Assembly (NCBI RefSeq): GCF_052119645.1
Contig: NZ_JBGQOM010000004.1
Location: 124,001 to 188,000, forward strand
Length of the DNA stretch: 64,000 nucleotides
Direction of reading: 5' to 3'
Origin: Paraglaciecola sp030730205
GTDB taxonomy: Bacteria; Pseudomonadota; Gammaproteobacteria; Enterobacterales; Alteromonadaceae
The notes under the pieces are model-generated. The model searched no databases. It was given only the letters and a program-made list of their open reading frames with translations, and was not told the origin of the DNA. Each line of letters begins with the position of its first letter. Position 1 is the stretch's first letter. The position numbers were made by a program, and so were the translations under genes. Below are positions 37,627-46,800 of the stretch, one piece after another.

Positions 37627-37656
37627 TAAAAAAGCCGAGGACAATGCTCGGCTTCG
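37627..37656 (-). terminator. Rho-independent terminator of smpB
   Basis: On the minus strand GAAGCCGAG faces CTCGGCTTTTTT with a CATTGTC loop, 20 bases after the smpB stop. It separates smpB from the DDAH homologue. Confidence 0.85.
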
Positions 37657-37676
37657 GTTAGATACATACAGGTTTA

Positions 37677-38150
37677 TTAGACCTTATGTTTCATCATACG
37701 TTCTTTATCGCGGGCCCAATCACGGTCTTTAATCGAATCCCGTTTGTCGTGTTCCTGCTTACCCTTCGCCAAATAAATTTCAAGTTTTACCCAATTTTTA
37801 CTCCAATACATGGCAGTTGGAATAATAGAGTAACCTTGACGTTCTACAGAGCCGATAAGTTTATCCAGTTCACGACGTTTAATGAGCAACTTACGCTTCC
37901 GGGTTGGATCACAGACAACGTGAGTCGACGCTTGATTTAGAGGTTGAATGGTCGTGCCTAAAACAAAGGCTTCACCTTTTTCAATCGACACAAAGCTCTC
38001 GGTAATATTAATTTTACCAGAGCGAATGCTTTTTACTTCCCATCCCTGTAATTCCAGTCCTGCTTCGATTTTGTCTTGCAAGTGGTATTCATGACGCGCT
38101 TTTTTATTTAGCGCAATGGTAGGTTTATTGTTTGGTTTGGACTTCTTCAT
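37677..38150 (-). CDS. smpB: SsrA-binding protein SmpB
   Basis: 157 residues from the ATG at 38150, close to E. coli SmpB (160). The OB-fold core shows TIALNKKARHEY, LELQGWEVKSIRSGK, GEAFVLG and STHVVCDPTRKRKLLI. The C-terminal tail that enters the mRNA channel is intact (KGKQEHDKRDSIKDRDW). SmpB binds tmRNA and starts trans-translation. In-frame ATGs at 38156, 38165 and 38201 exist, but the family N terminus and the predicted promoter favour 38150 or 38156. Divergent from ratA, a conserved arrangement. Confidence 0.95.
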   Translation of the reverse strand: MKKSKPNNKPTIALNKKARHEYHLQDKIEAGLELQGWEVKSIRSGKINITESFVSIEKGEAFVLGTTIQPLNQASTHVVCDPTRKRKLLIKRRELDKLIGSVERQGYSIIPTAMYWSKNWVKLEIYLAKGKQEHDKRDSIKDRDWARDKERMMKHKV

Positions 38151-38163
38151 ATTCATGTCGGGC

Positions 38164-38191
38164 ATTATAAAGCATGTCCAGTCGCACACAA
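38164..38191 (-). promoter_or_regulatory. Predicted smpB promoter with almost no leader
   Basis: On the minus strand TTGTGT (38186-38191), a 16-base spacer and a perfect TATAAT (38164-38169). Transcription would start near 38157, so the message would have 0-7 bases before the likely start codon. Confidence 0.4.
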
Positions 38192-38276
38192 CTAAAATCA
38201 TTGAAATTGAACGTGTTAGCGTAAAATATGTTAGCCTTATGCAGTTTTCAACTTTGGTAATGATAGTGGGGAATTA

Positions 38277-38708
38277 ATGCCAAACGTGTCGCGCAGTGCC
38301 TTAGTCGCTTATAGTGCTGAATCTATGTTTGATTTAATAAATGATGTCGATAAATATCCAGAGTTTATTCCCGGTTGTGCCAAAACCGAAGTGTTGCGGC
38401 AAGATGAAGACAGCATGCGAGCGTCTATATTGATTTCAAAGGCGGGAGTGAAACAGTGGTTTACTACCGAAAATACTTTAATTCGTGGGCAAGCAATTCA
38501 AATGAACTTAGTTGACGGTCCGTTTTCAAAATTAAGCGGTGGTTGGACAATTACTTCTTTGAGCCCCAGTGCTTGTAAAATTGAATTGAACCTAGATTTT
38601 TCGTTTTCCAGTAAAATTGTTGAGTTTGCTTTTGGTAAGGTCTTTAATTCTATTGCCAGCAATATGGTGGTGGCGTTCACCGAGCGAGCCAAGAAGATCT
38701 GCGCGTAG
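38277..38708 (+). CDS. ratA: RatA family START/polyketide-cyclase-like protein
   Basis: 143 residues matching E. coli RatA along its length: SRSALVAYSAESMFDLINDV, YPEFIPGC, NLVDGPFSKLSGGW and FAFGKVFNSIASNMVVAFTERAK. The fold is a helix-grip START domain. In E. coli RatA was described as blocking 50S-30S association, and its eukaryotic relatives (Coq10) bind ubiquinone, so the true role is debated. GGGGA precedes the ATG. rnfH follows after 15 bases, and the pair is divergent from smpB, as in E. coli. Confidence 0.93.
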   Translation: MPNVSRSALVAYSAESMFDLINDVDKYPEFIPGCAKTEVLRQDEDSMRASILISKAGVKQWFTTENTLIRGQAIQMNLVDGPFSKLSGGWTITSLSPSACKIELNLDFSFSSKIVEFAFGKVFNSIASNMVVAFTERAKKICA

Positions 38709-38723
38709 AAGAGAAATAAAAAT

Positions 38724-39050
38724 ATGACCGAACACCAATTTTCAGTTGAAGTGGCCTACGCAACCCCAGCAAAACAAGCTTTGCTTGAAGTGGTAATTGA
38801 GCGCGATACAACGGTTGAACAAGCGATTAAGGCGTCTGGAATTTTATCGCGCTTTCCTGATATTGATCTAGACGTGCAAAAAGTGGGTATCTGGAACCGC
38901 ACGTGTAAACTTTCTGATTTGCCTAAGCAGGGTGATAGAATTGAAATATACCGTCCCCTAATTGCTGATCCCAAAGAAGCACGCAGGCTGCGGGCTGAAA
39001 AGGCCAAGGAAGAGGGCAGAGCAAACAAGATCACTGGGGCTAAATTATAG
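38724..39050 (+). CDS. rnfH: RnfH/RatB family ubiquitin-like protein
   Basis: 108 residues. The N-terminal ubiquitin/MoaD-like fold shows FSVEVAYATPAKQALLEVVI and VGIWNRTCKLSDLPKQGDRIEIYRPL, followed by a basic tail starting at about 82 (DPKEARRLRAEKAK). This is the UPF0125 (RnfH, RatB) family, whose function is unknown. It is in an operon with ratA. The gene that usually follows on the other strand in E. coli, bamE, is absent. Confidence 0.92.
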   Translation: MTEHQFSVEVAYATPAKQALLEVVIERDTTVEQAIKASGILSRFPDIDLDVQKVGIWNRTCKLSDLPKQGDRIEIYRPLIADPKEARRLRAEKAKEEGRANKITGAKL

Positions 39051-39099
39051 ATAGCCATGTTGACTGATTATTAATCCTAAGGATTAAATTGAGGTAGGT

Positions 39100-39609
39100 A
39101 TTAAATTTCCAGATTTTCCAAAAAATGAAACTGACAGACTGCTAGCCCTATATAAGTTAGATATTCTTGATACTGCCCCAGAAGCGCGTTTTGACTATAT
39201 TACTAAGAAAGTCAAAAAGTACTTTGATGTGAGTTATGTTTTGGTGACTATTATCGACAAAGAACGCCAATGGTTTAAATCTTGTCAGGGTATCGAGTTA
39301 AGTGAAACGAGCAGAGACATCTCTTTCTGTGGTCACGCCATCAACTATAACAACATTTTTTATGTACCTAATGCGCTAGCAGATGAACGTTTTTTTGATA
39401 ACCCTTTAGTACTCAACGAACCCTATGTGCGTTTTTATGCTGGGGTGCCGCTGATTATATTTGGCGAATATGCCATTGGCACCTTATGTCTTATTGATGA
39501 CCAGCCACGTGTATTAAGCGACGCTGACTTAGACATGCTGCAAGAGTTTGCCAACATGGTTATATTTGAAATCGAACAAAGAGAAGTTGAACGCGCTAAG
39601 CACCCCTAG
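39100..39609 (+). CDS. GAF domain protein with apparent ATT start
   Basis: 169 residues if translation begins at the ATT at 39100. The GAF domain fold requires the N-terminal part: PKNETDRLLALYKLDILDT and APEARFDYITKKV are typical of this GAF subfamily. The core continues with VSYVLVTIIDKERQWFKS, SFCGHAI and FYAGVPLI. The first ATG/GTG/TTG in frame is the GTG at 39229, which would delete 43 residues and half the domain. An in-frame TAA at 39085-39087 excludes a start further upstream. GAGG lies 5 bases before the ATT, like the rare ATT starts of infC and pcnB. Ligand unknown. It lacks a kinase or GGDEF output. Confidence 0.75.
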   Translation: MKFPDFPKNETDRLLALYKLDILDTAPEARFDYITKKVKKYFDVSYVLVTIIDKERQWFKSCQGIELSETSRDISFCGHAINYNNIFYVPNALADERFFDNPLVLNEPYVRFYAGVPLIIFGEYAIGTLCLIDDQPRVLSDADLDMLQEFANMVIFEIEQREVERAKHP

Positions 39610-39619
39610 CATCGCTATC

Positions 39620-39938
39620 TTAGCGCTTCACACAAAAATTTTGCAAGGGTTGTGCTCTACCAAACAGCCTCGCAATACGTTGTCAAACATCATCTCGGTA
39701 AAGTGCTGACTCTGGTAAATGAAAAAGGGATATTAAATCTTCGCGTTTTATTTTTTCGATCAGAGTAAGCCACTAACAATGCCTATTTTTGCAGAGGCGT
39801 CGTCGTGTGGTGAAACATGCGACTCCAAGGCTCAATTGTTTCGATATATTCAAGCGCTCGAGGGCGAACTTTGTCTTCATACTCATGCTTATGCGAAGTA
39901 AACCACTCGCCATTGTTATTGGCCTGTTGCTGCCGTCA
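39620..39938 (-). pseudogene. DUF2461 (TIGR02453-like) gene remnant
   Basis: Two minus-strand pieces match the two ends of one family. The upstream piece (39935-39783) reads QQQANNNGEWF and HKHEYEDKVRPRALEYIETIEPW, the family's NNNREWF/YE-VR-PAL block. The downstream piece (39763-39620), in another frame, reads IKREDLISLFHL, then a stop, then RIARLFGRAQPLQNFC, the family's C-terminal block. A stop precedes the first piece, a TAG ends it and the domain middle is missing. Other family members are about 220-230 residues, so a large internal deletion and frameshifts have destroyed the gene. This accounts for most of the 393-base gap between the GAF gene and ppsR. Confidence 0.75.
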
Positions 39939-40002
39939 AAACGAGCAGCGAAGGGGCAAAGTGGCTAAACCGCGTTTTTCTGATTCCAATAAAAAACAGA
40001 AC

Positions 40003-40815
40003 CTAGTATTTTCGCCGTTGTAAGCCGGTTTGGGCCAAAATTTTTGCAGAAATCTCTTCAATGGAGTAGCGGGTACTATTTAAAAAGGGAATTTTTTCTT
40101 TACGATACAAGTTTTCAACTTCCCGCAATTCCATACGGCATTGAGCTAAAGATGCATAACGGCTATTGGCTCTGCGTTCAGACCGTATTTGGTGTAAGCG
40201 CTCCGCCTCGATAGTTAAGCCGAACAATTTATCTTTGAACCGTTTTAATGCGGGCGGCATTTTTAAAACGTCACCCATGTCATCCTCGGTAAAAGGATAG
40301 TTAGCCGCTTTAATGCCGTATTGCAAAGCAAGGTATAGGCTGGTTGGGGTTTTACCAGAGCGTGAAACACCAACAAGCACGATATCGGCTTCATGATAAT
40401 CTTTTAGATTTGAACCGTCGTCATTTGCAAGGGCATAGTTGACTGCCTCGATTCGAATATCATAGGTTTTTTCATGAATACTGTGGGTACGATGTTTCTC
40501 TGGTTTGGATGGCACACCTAATACTTTTTCCAAAGGTGCAACAAATTGGTCAAGAAAATTGTAATTGATACCCACCGATTTTGAGATAATTTTGCGCACT
40601 TCAACATTAACGATGGTGTAAAACACTAAAGGGCGTTGTTGATCATCTTGAAAACTTTCAGATATTTTGTTAACAACTTGTAGCGCGTGCTCTGCTGTTT
40701 CCACAAAGGGAATTGTGATGTGTTTAAACTCTATGGTAAATAAAGAAAGGAGTGCGTGGCCAAAAACCTCCGCAGTAATCGCTGTTCCATCCGAAATATA
40801 GTAGGCTGTTCGCAA
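40003..40815 (-). CDS. ppsR: PEP synthetase regulatory protein (kinase/pyrophosphorylase)
   Basis: 270 residues. The DUF299 P-loop GVSRSGKTPTS is at 149-159. The enzyme switches PEP synthase off by ADP-dependent phosphorylation of a Thr next to its catalytic His and on again by phosphate-dependent pyrophosphate release. It is divergent from ppsA, the standard arrangement. The start is TTG: AAGGA lies 7 bases upstream, and an in-frame stop just beyond excludes a longer N terminus. Confidence 0.95.
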   Translation of the reverse strand: MRTAYYISDGTAITAEVFGHALLSLFTIEFKHITIPFVETAEHALQVVNKISESFQDDQQRPLVFYTIVNVEVRKIISKSVGINYNFLDQFVAPLEKVLGVPSKPEKHRTHSIHEKTYDIRIEAVNYALANDDGSNLKDYHEADIVLVGVSRSGKTPTSLYLALQYGIKAANYPFTEDDMGDVLKMPPALKRFKDKLFGLTIEAERLHQIRSERRANSRYASLAQCRMELREVENLYRKEKIPFLNSTRYSIEEISAKILAQTGLQRRKY

Positions 40816-41023
40816 AACATTTCCTTAACATTGTTGTAATTTAATTACAGAAAAAATTAAATTTTACTTTAGTGTAAGCAACATTCTAAAATCCCCCACG
40901 CAAAAAGCTAGCCCGTTGAGAAAGATAAAAATTTCGATTGAGTATATAGCAAAAGTTTACTCTGTGATTGGTCAAGCGAGCACACTAAGTAACCCGACAA
41001 ATTTCACTTTGGAGACTGAAGGA

Positions 41024-43399
41024 ATGCAAGAGCACGTACTGTGGTATCAGCAATTAGGAATGGGCGATGTGGGTGTCGTAGGGGGAAAAAACGCTTCACT
41101 GGGTGAAATGATTTCTAATTTATCAAACGCAGGGGTGCAAGTTCCTGGTGGTTTTGCTACTACCGCTAACGCGTTTAACTTATTTCTTGAGCAAAGTGGT
41201 TTGGAGCAACGAATCCACACTTTGCTTGATAGCTTGGATGTTGATGATATTCCTGCTTTGGGCAAAGCAGGAGAAACGATCAGAAACTGGATCATCGATA
41301 CCCCGTTTTTACCAGAGCTTGAGCAAGCGATAAAATCTGCTTTTGAAACATTGCAGGGTGAAGCCGGTGATGAAGCTTCATTTGCCGTACGCTCATCGGC
41401 TACTGCTGAAGATATGCCCGATGCCTCATTTGCCGGCCAGCAAGAAACCTTTTTGAATGTGAAAGGGTTTGATGCTGTCATGGTTGCCATTAAACACGTT
41501 TATGCCTCTTTATTTAACGATCGCGCTATTTCTTATCGAGTACATCAAGGCTACGACCATAAAGGTGTGGCACTCTCCGCTGGTGTGCAACGTATGGTGC
41601 GCAGTGACTGTGCTTCTTCCGGCGTTATGTTTTCAATTGATACCGAATCTGGTTTTGAAGATGTCGTATTTATTACTTCATCATACGGTTTGGGGGAGAT
41701 GGTGGTGCAGGGCGCGGTTAATCCAGATGAATTTTATGTCCACAAACCTACGCTTGAAAAAGGCAAACCTGCAATCGTTAGACGTACCTTGGGCAGTAAA
41801 TTAGTTAAAATGATTTACTCTGACGATCTTAGCCACGGAAAGCAGGTTGAAATTGTTGATAACGAAAAAGCCTTGGGTAAACAGTTTTCATTGACCGACG
41901 ATGAAGTGATGGAATTGGCCAAACAAGCCTTGATCATTGAACGTCACTACAAACGCCCCATGGATATCGAATGGGCTAAGGATGGCATAGACGGTAAATT
42001 GTATATCGTTCAAGCGCGTCCTGAAACCGTACGAAGCCGTGAAGACATTCAAGTAATCGAACGTTTTCGCTTACATGGTAAGGCTAATATAGTGTGTGAA
42101 GGGCGTGCGATTGGTCACAAAATTGGGGCGGGTATCGCGAAGGTCCTCGGCTCTGTCGCTGAAATGGATAAGATTCAGCCTGGTGATGTATTGGTGACCG
42201 ATATGACTGATCCGGATTGGGAGCCCATCATGAAAAAAGCCTCGGCGATCGTGACCAACCGCGGTGGCCGTACTTGTCATGCTGCAATTATCGCTCGTGA
42301 ATTAGGCATTCCTGCTGTGGTTGGCTGTGGTAATGCGACAGATCTTATAAGTAACGGCGACAAAATTACCGTGTCTTGTTCTGAAGGTGATACTGGCTTT
42401 ATCTACGCTGACGTGCTCGATTTTGATGTTGTCACTTCGCGTATTGATGCGATGCCAAGTATTCCGATGAAAGTCATGATGAATGTGGGTAATCCCGATC
42501 GCGCTTTTGACTTTGCGCGTTTACCTCATGAAGGCGTTGGTTTAGCCCGTTTAGAATTTATCATTAACCGAATGATTGGTGTGCATCCTAAGGCTCTGTT
42601 GAATTTTGATGAACAGCCTGAAGATGTAAAAGCTGAGATTACTGACATGATGGCAGGCTATGCCTCTCCGGTTGAATACTACATTCAAAAACTGGTTGAA
42701 GGCATTTCAACTATAGCGGCAGCGTTTTCACCGAAGAAAGTAATCGTGCGGATGTCAGATTTTAAATCTAACGAGTATTTTAACTTGGTAGGCGGCTTTC
42801 AATACGAGCCGGATGAAGAAAATCCAATGCTTGGTTTCCGCGGCGCAAGCCGTTATATCTCAGAAGATTTTCGAGCGTGTTTTGCCCTGGAATGCGAAGC
42901 GATAAAACGGGTTCGCAACGATATGGATTTAACTAACGTTGAAATCATGATCCCCTTTGTACGTACTCTCGAAGAAGGCAAGAAAGTCATTGAATTGCTT
43001 GCTGAGGAAGGTTTAGTGCAAGGTGAAAACGGTTTGCGAGTGATCATGATGTGTGAACTACCTTCCAATGCGTTGTTGGCTGACCAGTTCCTTGATATCT
43101 TTGATGGCTTCTCAATTGGTTCAAACGACTTAACCCAGCTTACATTAGGCTTGGACCGTGACTCGGGCTTGATTGCACACTTATTCGATGAACGTGACCC
43201 GGCTGTTAAAGCCTTATTATCCATGGCGATTCAAGCGGCTAAAAAGCGCGGTAAGTACGTTGGTATTTGTGGACAGGGTCCTTCTGATCACGAAGATTTA
43301 GCCGCATGGTTAGTTGAACAGGGCATTGATAGCGTATCGTTAAACCCTGACACCGTAGTTGAAACGTGGTTGTACTTGGGTGAAACGTTCAAACAGTAA
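41024..43399 (+). CDS. ppsA: Phosphoenolpyruvate synthase
   Basis: 791 residues, against 792 in E. coli PpsA. It makes PEP from pyruvate and ATP, giving AMP and phosphate, for gluconeogenesis. The N-terminal ATP-grasp-type domain starts WYQQLGMGDVGVVGGKNASLGEM. The phosphohistidine domain has catalytic H419 in GGRTCHAAIIAREL, preceded by the Thr that PpsR modifies. The C-terminal PEP-utilising barrel ends with SIGSNDLTQLTLGLDRD. The frame is open to 40916, but the ATG at 41024 has GGAG and AAGGA just upstream and matches the family start. A strong terminator follows. ppsR is divergent. Confidence 0.97.
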   Translation: MQEHVLWYQQLGMGDVGVVGGKNASLGEMISNLSNAGVQVPGGFATTANAFNLFLEQSGLEQRIHTLLDSLDVDDIPALGKAGETIRNWIIDTPFLPELEQAIKSAFETLQGEAGDEASFAVRSSATAEDMPDASFAGQQETFLNVKGFDAVMVAIKHVYASLFNDRAISYRVHQGYDHKGVALSAGVQRMVRSDCASSGVMFSIDTESGFEDVVFITSSYGLGEMVVQGAVNPDEFYVHKPTLEKGKPAIVRRTLGSKLVKMIYSDDLSHGKQVEIVDNEKALGKQFSLTDDEVMELAKQALIIERHYKRPMDIEWAKDGIDGKLYIVQARPETVRSREDIQVIERFRLHGKANIVCEGRAIGHKIGAGIAKVLGSVAEMDKIQPGDVLVTDMTDPDWEPIMKKASAIVTNRGGRTCHAAIIARELGIPAVVGCGNATDLISNGDKITVSCSEGDTGFIYADVLDFDVVTSRIDAMPSIPMKVMMNVGNPDRAFDFARLPHEGVGLARLEFIINRMIGVHPKALLNFDEQPEDVKAEITDMMAGYASPVEYYIQKLVEGISTIAAAFSPKKVIVRMSDFKSNEYFNLVGGFQYEPDEENPMLGFRGASRYISEDFRACFALECEAIKRVRNDMDLTNVEIMIPFVRTLEEGKKVIELLAEEGLVQGENGLRVIMMCELPSNALLADQFLDIFDGFSIGSNDLTQLTLGLDRDSGLIAHLFDERDPAVKALLSMAIQAAKKRGKYVGICGQGPSDHEDLAAWLVEQGIDSVSLNPDTVVETWLYLGETFKQ

Positions 43400-43414
43400 T
43401 CCCTCGAGTAAGCA

Positions 43415-43446
43415 ATAAAAATGGCTGCAGTTGCAGCCATTTTTTA
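43415..43446 (+). terminator. Rho-independent terminator after ppsA
   Basis: Stem AAAATGGCTGCA/TGCAGCCATTTT with a tiny loop and T-run, 17 bases after the stop. The symmetric A- and T-runs suggest it also serves the convergent minus-strand gene at 43453. Confidence 0.88.
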
Positions 43447-43452
43447 TAAGAA

Positions 43453-43692
43453 CTAGTTTTTGAACTTGCGCTTTAATAAATAGGCATCGAGTTTGCGAGC
43501 TGATTGGCTCATAGCGTTCTGACACCAGCGTAACCATTCGCGAGCTTTGGGAACGTCATAACTGAGCATCATTAAACCCAGTAGCAAAACAAACATCGAA
43601 CCGGGCAATATAAAAAATATGATGCCGAAGGCAGCAAATACACTGCCAACCGTAATTCTGATGTGCTTTTTCAATTGATACTCCATGATCAC
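43453..43692 (-). CDS. Small PGPGW-like transmembrane protein
   Basis: 79 residues from GTG at 43692 (AAGG 5 bases upstream) or 77 from the ATG at 43686. Two hydrophobic segments (about 12-28 and 31-44) flank ILPGSMF, and SYDVPKAREWLRW follows. This pattern fits the PGPGW family of small inner-membrane proteins, though the diagnostic PGPG is only partly kept. Function unknown. Ended by the terminator shared with ppsA. Confidence 0.7.
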   Translation of the reverse strand: MIMEYQLKKHIRITVGSVFAAFGIIFFILPGSMFVLLLGLMMLSYDVPKAREWLRWCQNAMSQSARKLDAYLLKRKFKN

Positions 43693-43872
43693 TTTTACCT
43701 TAAAAACAGTATAACAAAGGTGAAAACAGCAGAATGAAATAAGTGTTACAAGCGATGTGATTAGCTCCGCGTCTTATACAAATTGCTCTAATTAATACCG
43801 ATGTAATATAGAGAATAGGCTGCGGGATTAGGTATACTCTCAACCACGTTAAAAGCGGTAAATCAAAAACTA

Positions 43873-46800
43873 ATGATGAATAACTTACCCTTTCTTGACC
43901 CACAAGAAACCATTGCTCCAGATTACAGTGACTTTTTGGCTGCGTTAAAATCGACGGCTTTTAGCGGCGACATTAAGATGAGTTATGGTAGCCGTTTAGC
44001 AGTAGCAACAGATAATTCAATTTATCAGCAGTTACCTCAAGCGGTTATTTTACCCAAGTCGATTGACGATTTATCGCTGATAGGCCAAACCGCCGCGCAA
44101 TTTCCTTCGGTTAGATTTTCAGCGCGAGGCGGCGGTACGGGCACTAATGGCCAATCGTTAACGCCAGGCCTTATTGTTGATCTGTCGCGCTACATGAACA
44201 AAGTGTTAGAAGTTAATGCCGACGAGCAATGGGTTAGAGTGCAAGCTGGGGTGGTTAAAGATCAGCTCAATGATGTTCTGCGCCCCTTGGGCTATTTTTT
44301 TGCACCAGATTTATCCACCAGTAATCGCGCAACTATTGGTGGAATGGTGAACACCGATGCTTCAGGTCAAGGATCATTGGTTTATGGAAAAACCAGTGAC
44401 CACGTGCTGGGACTCACTTCTGTTCTGGTAGATGGAACGGTTTTGCGTTCGCAGCCCATGTCTATGGATGAGGCGCAAACTCTCGCACAAGAACCCACAG
44501 TCGTGGGCAATATTGCCAAGCAATTGATCGAAACCTGTGTGGGTAAACGTGAACAAATTTTAACTAAGTTTCCGCGCATGAACCGTTTTTTGACGGGCTA
44601 CGATTTAGAACATGCCTTAAATGATGAGCTAAGTCAGCTAGACATTAGCCGGGTTATTACCGGTTCGGAAGGCTCATTGGCCTTCGTGGCTGAAGCTAAA
44701 CTCAACATTACGCCTATTGCCAAACATAAAGCACTGGTGAATATCAAATATGACTCCTTTGAATCGGCTCTTCGCCATGCACCTAGCATGGTTGCCGCGC
44801 AAGCAACGTCAGTAGAAACCGTAGACAGCAATGTATTGAATTTAGCCAAACAAGACATTATTTGGCATTCGGTGAAAGACTTAATTACCGATGTACCCGA
44901 TAAAGTTGTTTTGGGTTTAAATATGGTTGAGTACAACAGCAATGACCAAGCTGGGATTGAGTTAAAAATTGCTGAATTACGAGCCAGGTTAGATAAGGAT
45001 ATTGAGCTTAATCGCTGCGGCGTGATTGGATATCAGTTAACTTATGATACAGCTGAAATCAATAAAATCTATGGCATGCGTAAAAAGTCAGTGGGCTTAT
45101 TGGGTAAGACCAAAGGTGAAAAAAAACCGCTAGCTTTTGTCGAGGATACTGGTGTTCCGCCAGAAAACTTAGCCGATTTTATTATGGAGTTTCGGGCTTT
45201 ACTTGACGCCAGAGGCCTGCACTATGGGATGTTTGGTCATGTAGATGCAGGTGTTCTGCATGTTAGGCCTGCACTTGATATGTGCGACCCTGCGCAAGAA
45301 GCCATGATCCCTGAAATTTCAGATGCGGTTGCTGCTTTAGTCGCTAAATATGGTGGTTTGATTTGGGGTGAACATGGTAAAGGCTATCGCAGTGAATATT
45401 CTCCAACCTTTTTTGGTGAAGAGCTTTACGCTGAGCTACGAAAAATTAAAACGGCCTTTGATCCTCTAAATAAAATGAATCCGGGCAAAATATGCACGCC
45501 ATTTGAATCTGGTGATGCGTTGGTTAGGGTGTCTGATCAAAAGCGGGGCGGTTTCGACCGACAAATTCCTATTGATGTGCGTGCATCATTCGAGCCCGCC
45601 ATGAGTTGTAATGGTAACGGCTTGTGTTTTAACTATGACACGACATCGCCCATGTGCCCTTCGTTTAAAATCACTGGTGATAGACGCCATAGTCCTAAAG
45701 GTAGAGCTGGCATCATTCGAGAGTGGTTACGTTTACTGTCTAAGCAGAATATCGATGTTGCTAATCTAGAGAAGTCAGGCAAATCTGAAGCATGGTATAC
45801 CAAGCTATCGAATAGTTTGTCGAAGCAACATGAGGCAGATTTTTCTCATGAAGTATTGGAGGTCATGGACGGTTGTTTAGCGTGCAAAGCGTGCTCAAGT
45901 CAATGTCCAGTTAGTGTTGATGTACCAGGCTTTCGCGCGCGCTTTTTGAACATATATTACCGCCGATATAGTCGACCATTAAAAGACTATCTGGTGGGTA
46001 ATATTGAAAATATGGCACCGCTTATGGCGAAAATGCCCAGCATGGTCAATTTCTTTTTGCGTCAGGATTGGTTCAATAACTCGATTCGTAAAACCGTGGG
46101 GTACGTGGACACACCGCACTTGTCGGTACCTACTTTAGAGCAACGGTTGGACAGCGATATACAGCATTTTGATTTAGCCCAATTAAAAGGATTGAGTGAA
46201 ACGCAAAAAGCCAAGAAAGTCTGTATTGTGCAAGATCCGTTTACGAGTTATTACGAAGCCGGTGTGGTTGATGCTTTAGCGCAGTTGATCACTAAATTGG
46301 GATATGAGCCTGTCTTGTTGCCCTTTATGCCTAACGGTAAACCACAGCATGTTAAAGGCTTTTTGGATAAGTTTGCGAAGACAGCACAAAATGCTGCTGG
46401 TTTATTGAACGAGTTGCAGCAGCTTGCAATCCCGTTGGTAGGGATCGACCCATCCATGGTGTTGTGTTACCGAGATGAATATACCAAGGTTTTGGGTGGC
46501 CAACGTGGAAGTTTTCAGGTGCAGTTGGTCCATGAGTGGTTACTGACTATCGACTTACCCGCAAAATCAGTGCCTTCAGAACCTGCACGATATGCCTTAT
46601 TTGGCCATTGCAGTGAAAAAACAGCGTTGCCCGCCAGCGAAGCACAGTGGCAAACTGTGTTTAGTAAGTTTGGGTTAGCACTACAACCCATTGCGGTAGG
46701 GTGTTGTGGAATGGCAGGCACTTTTGGTCATGAACAAAGCCATGTGAGTCAATCGAAAGGACTGTATGAACTAAGTTGGCAAGAACAAATTGCGCAATTT

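Noticed and set aside
39817..40023. Plus-strand frame of 68 codons
   Set aside because: It lies antisense to the DUF2461 remnant and the end of ppsR and has no start signals.
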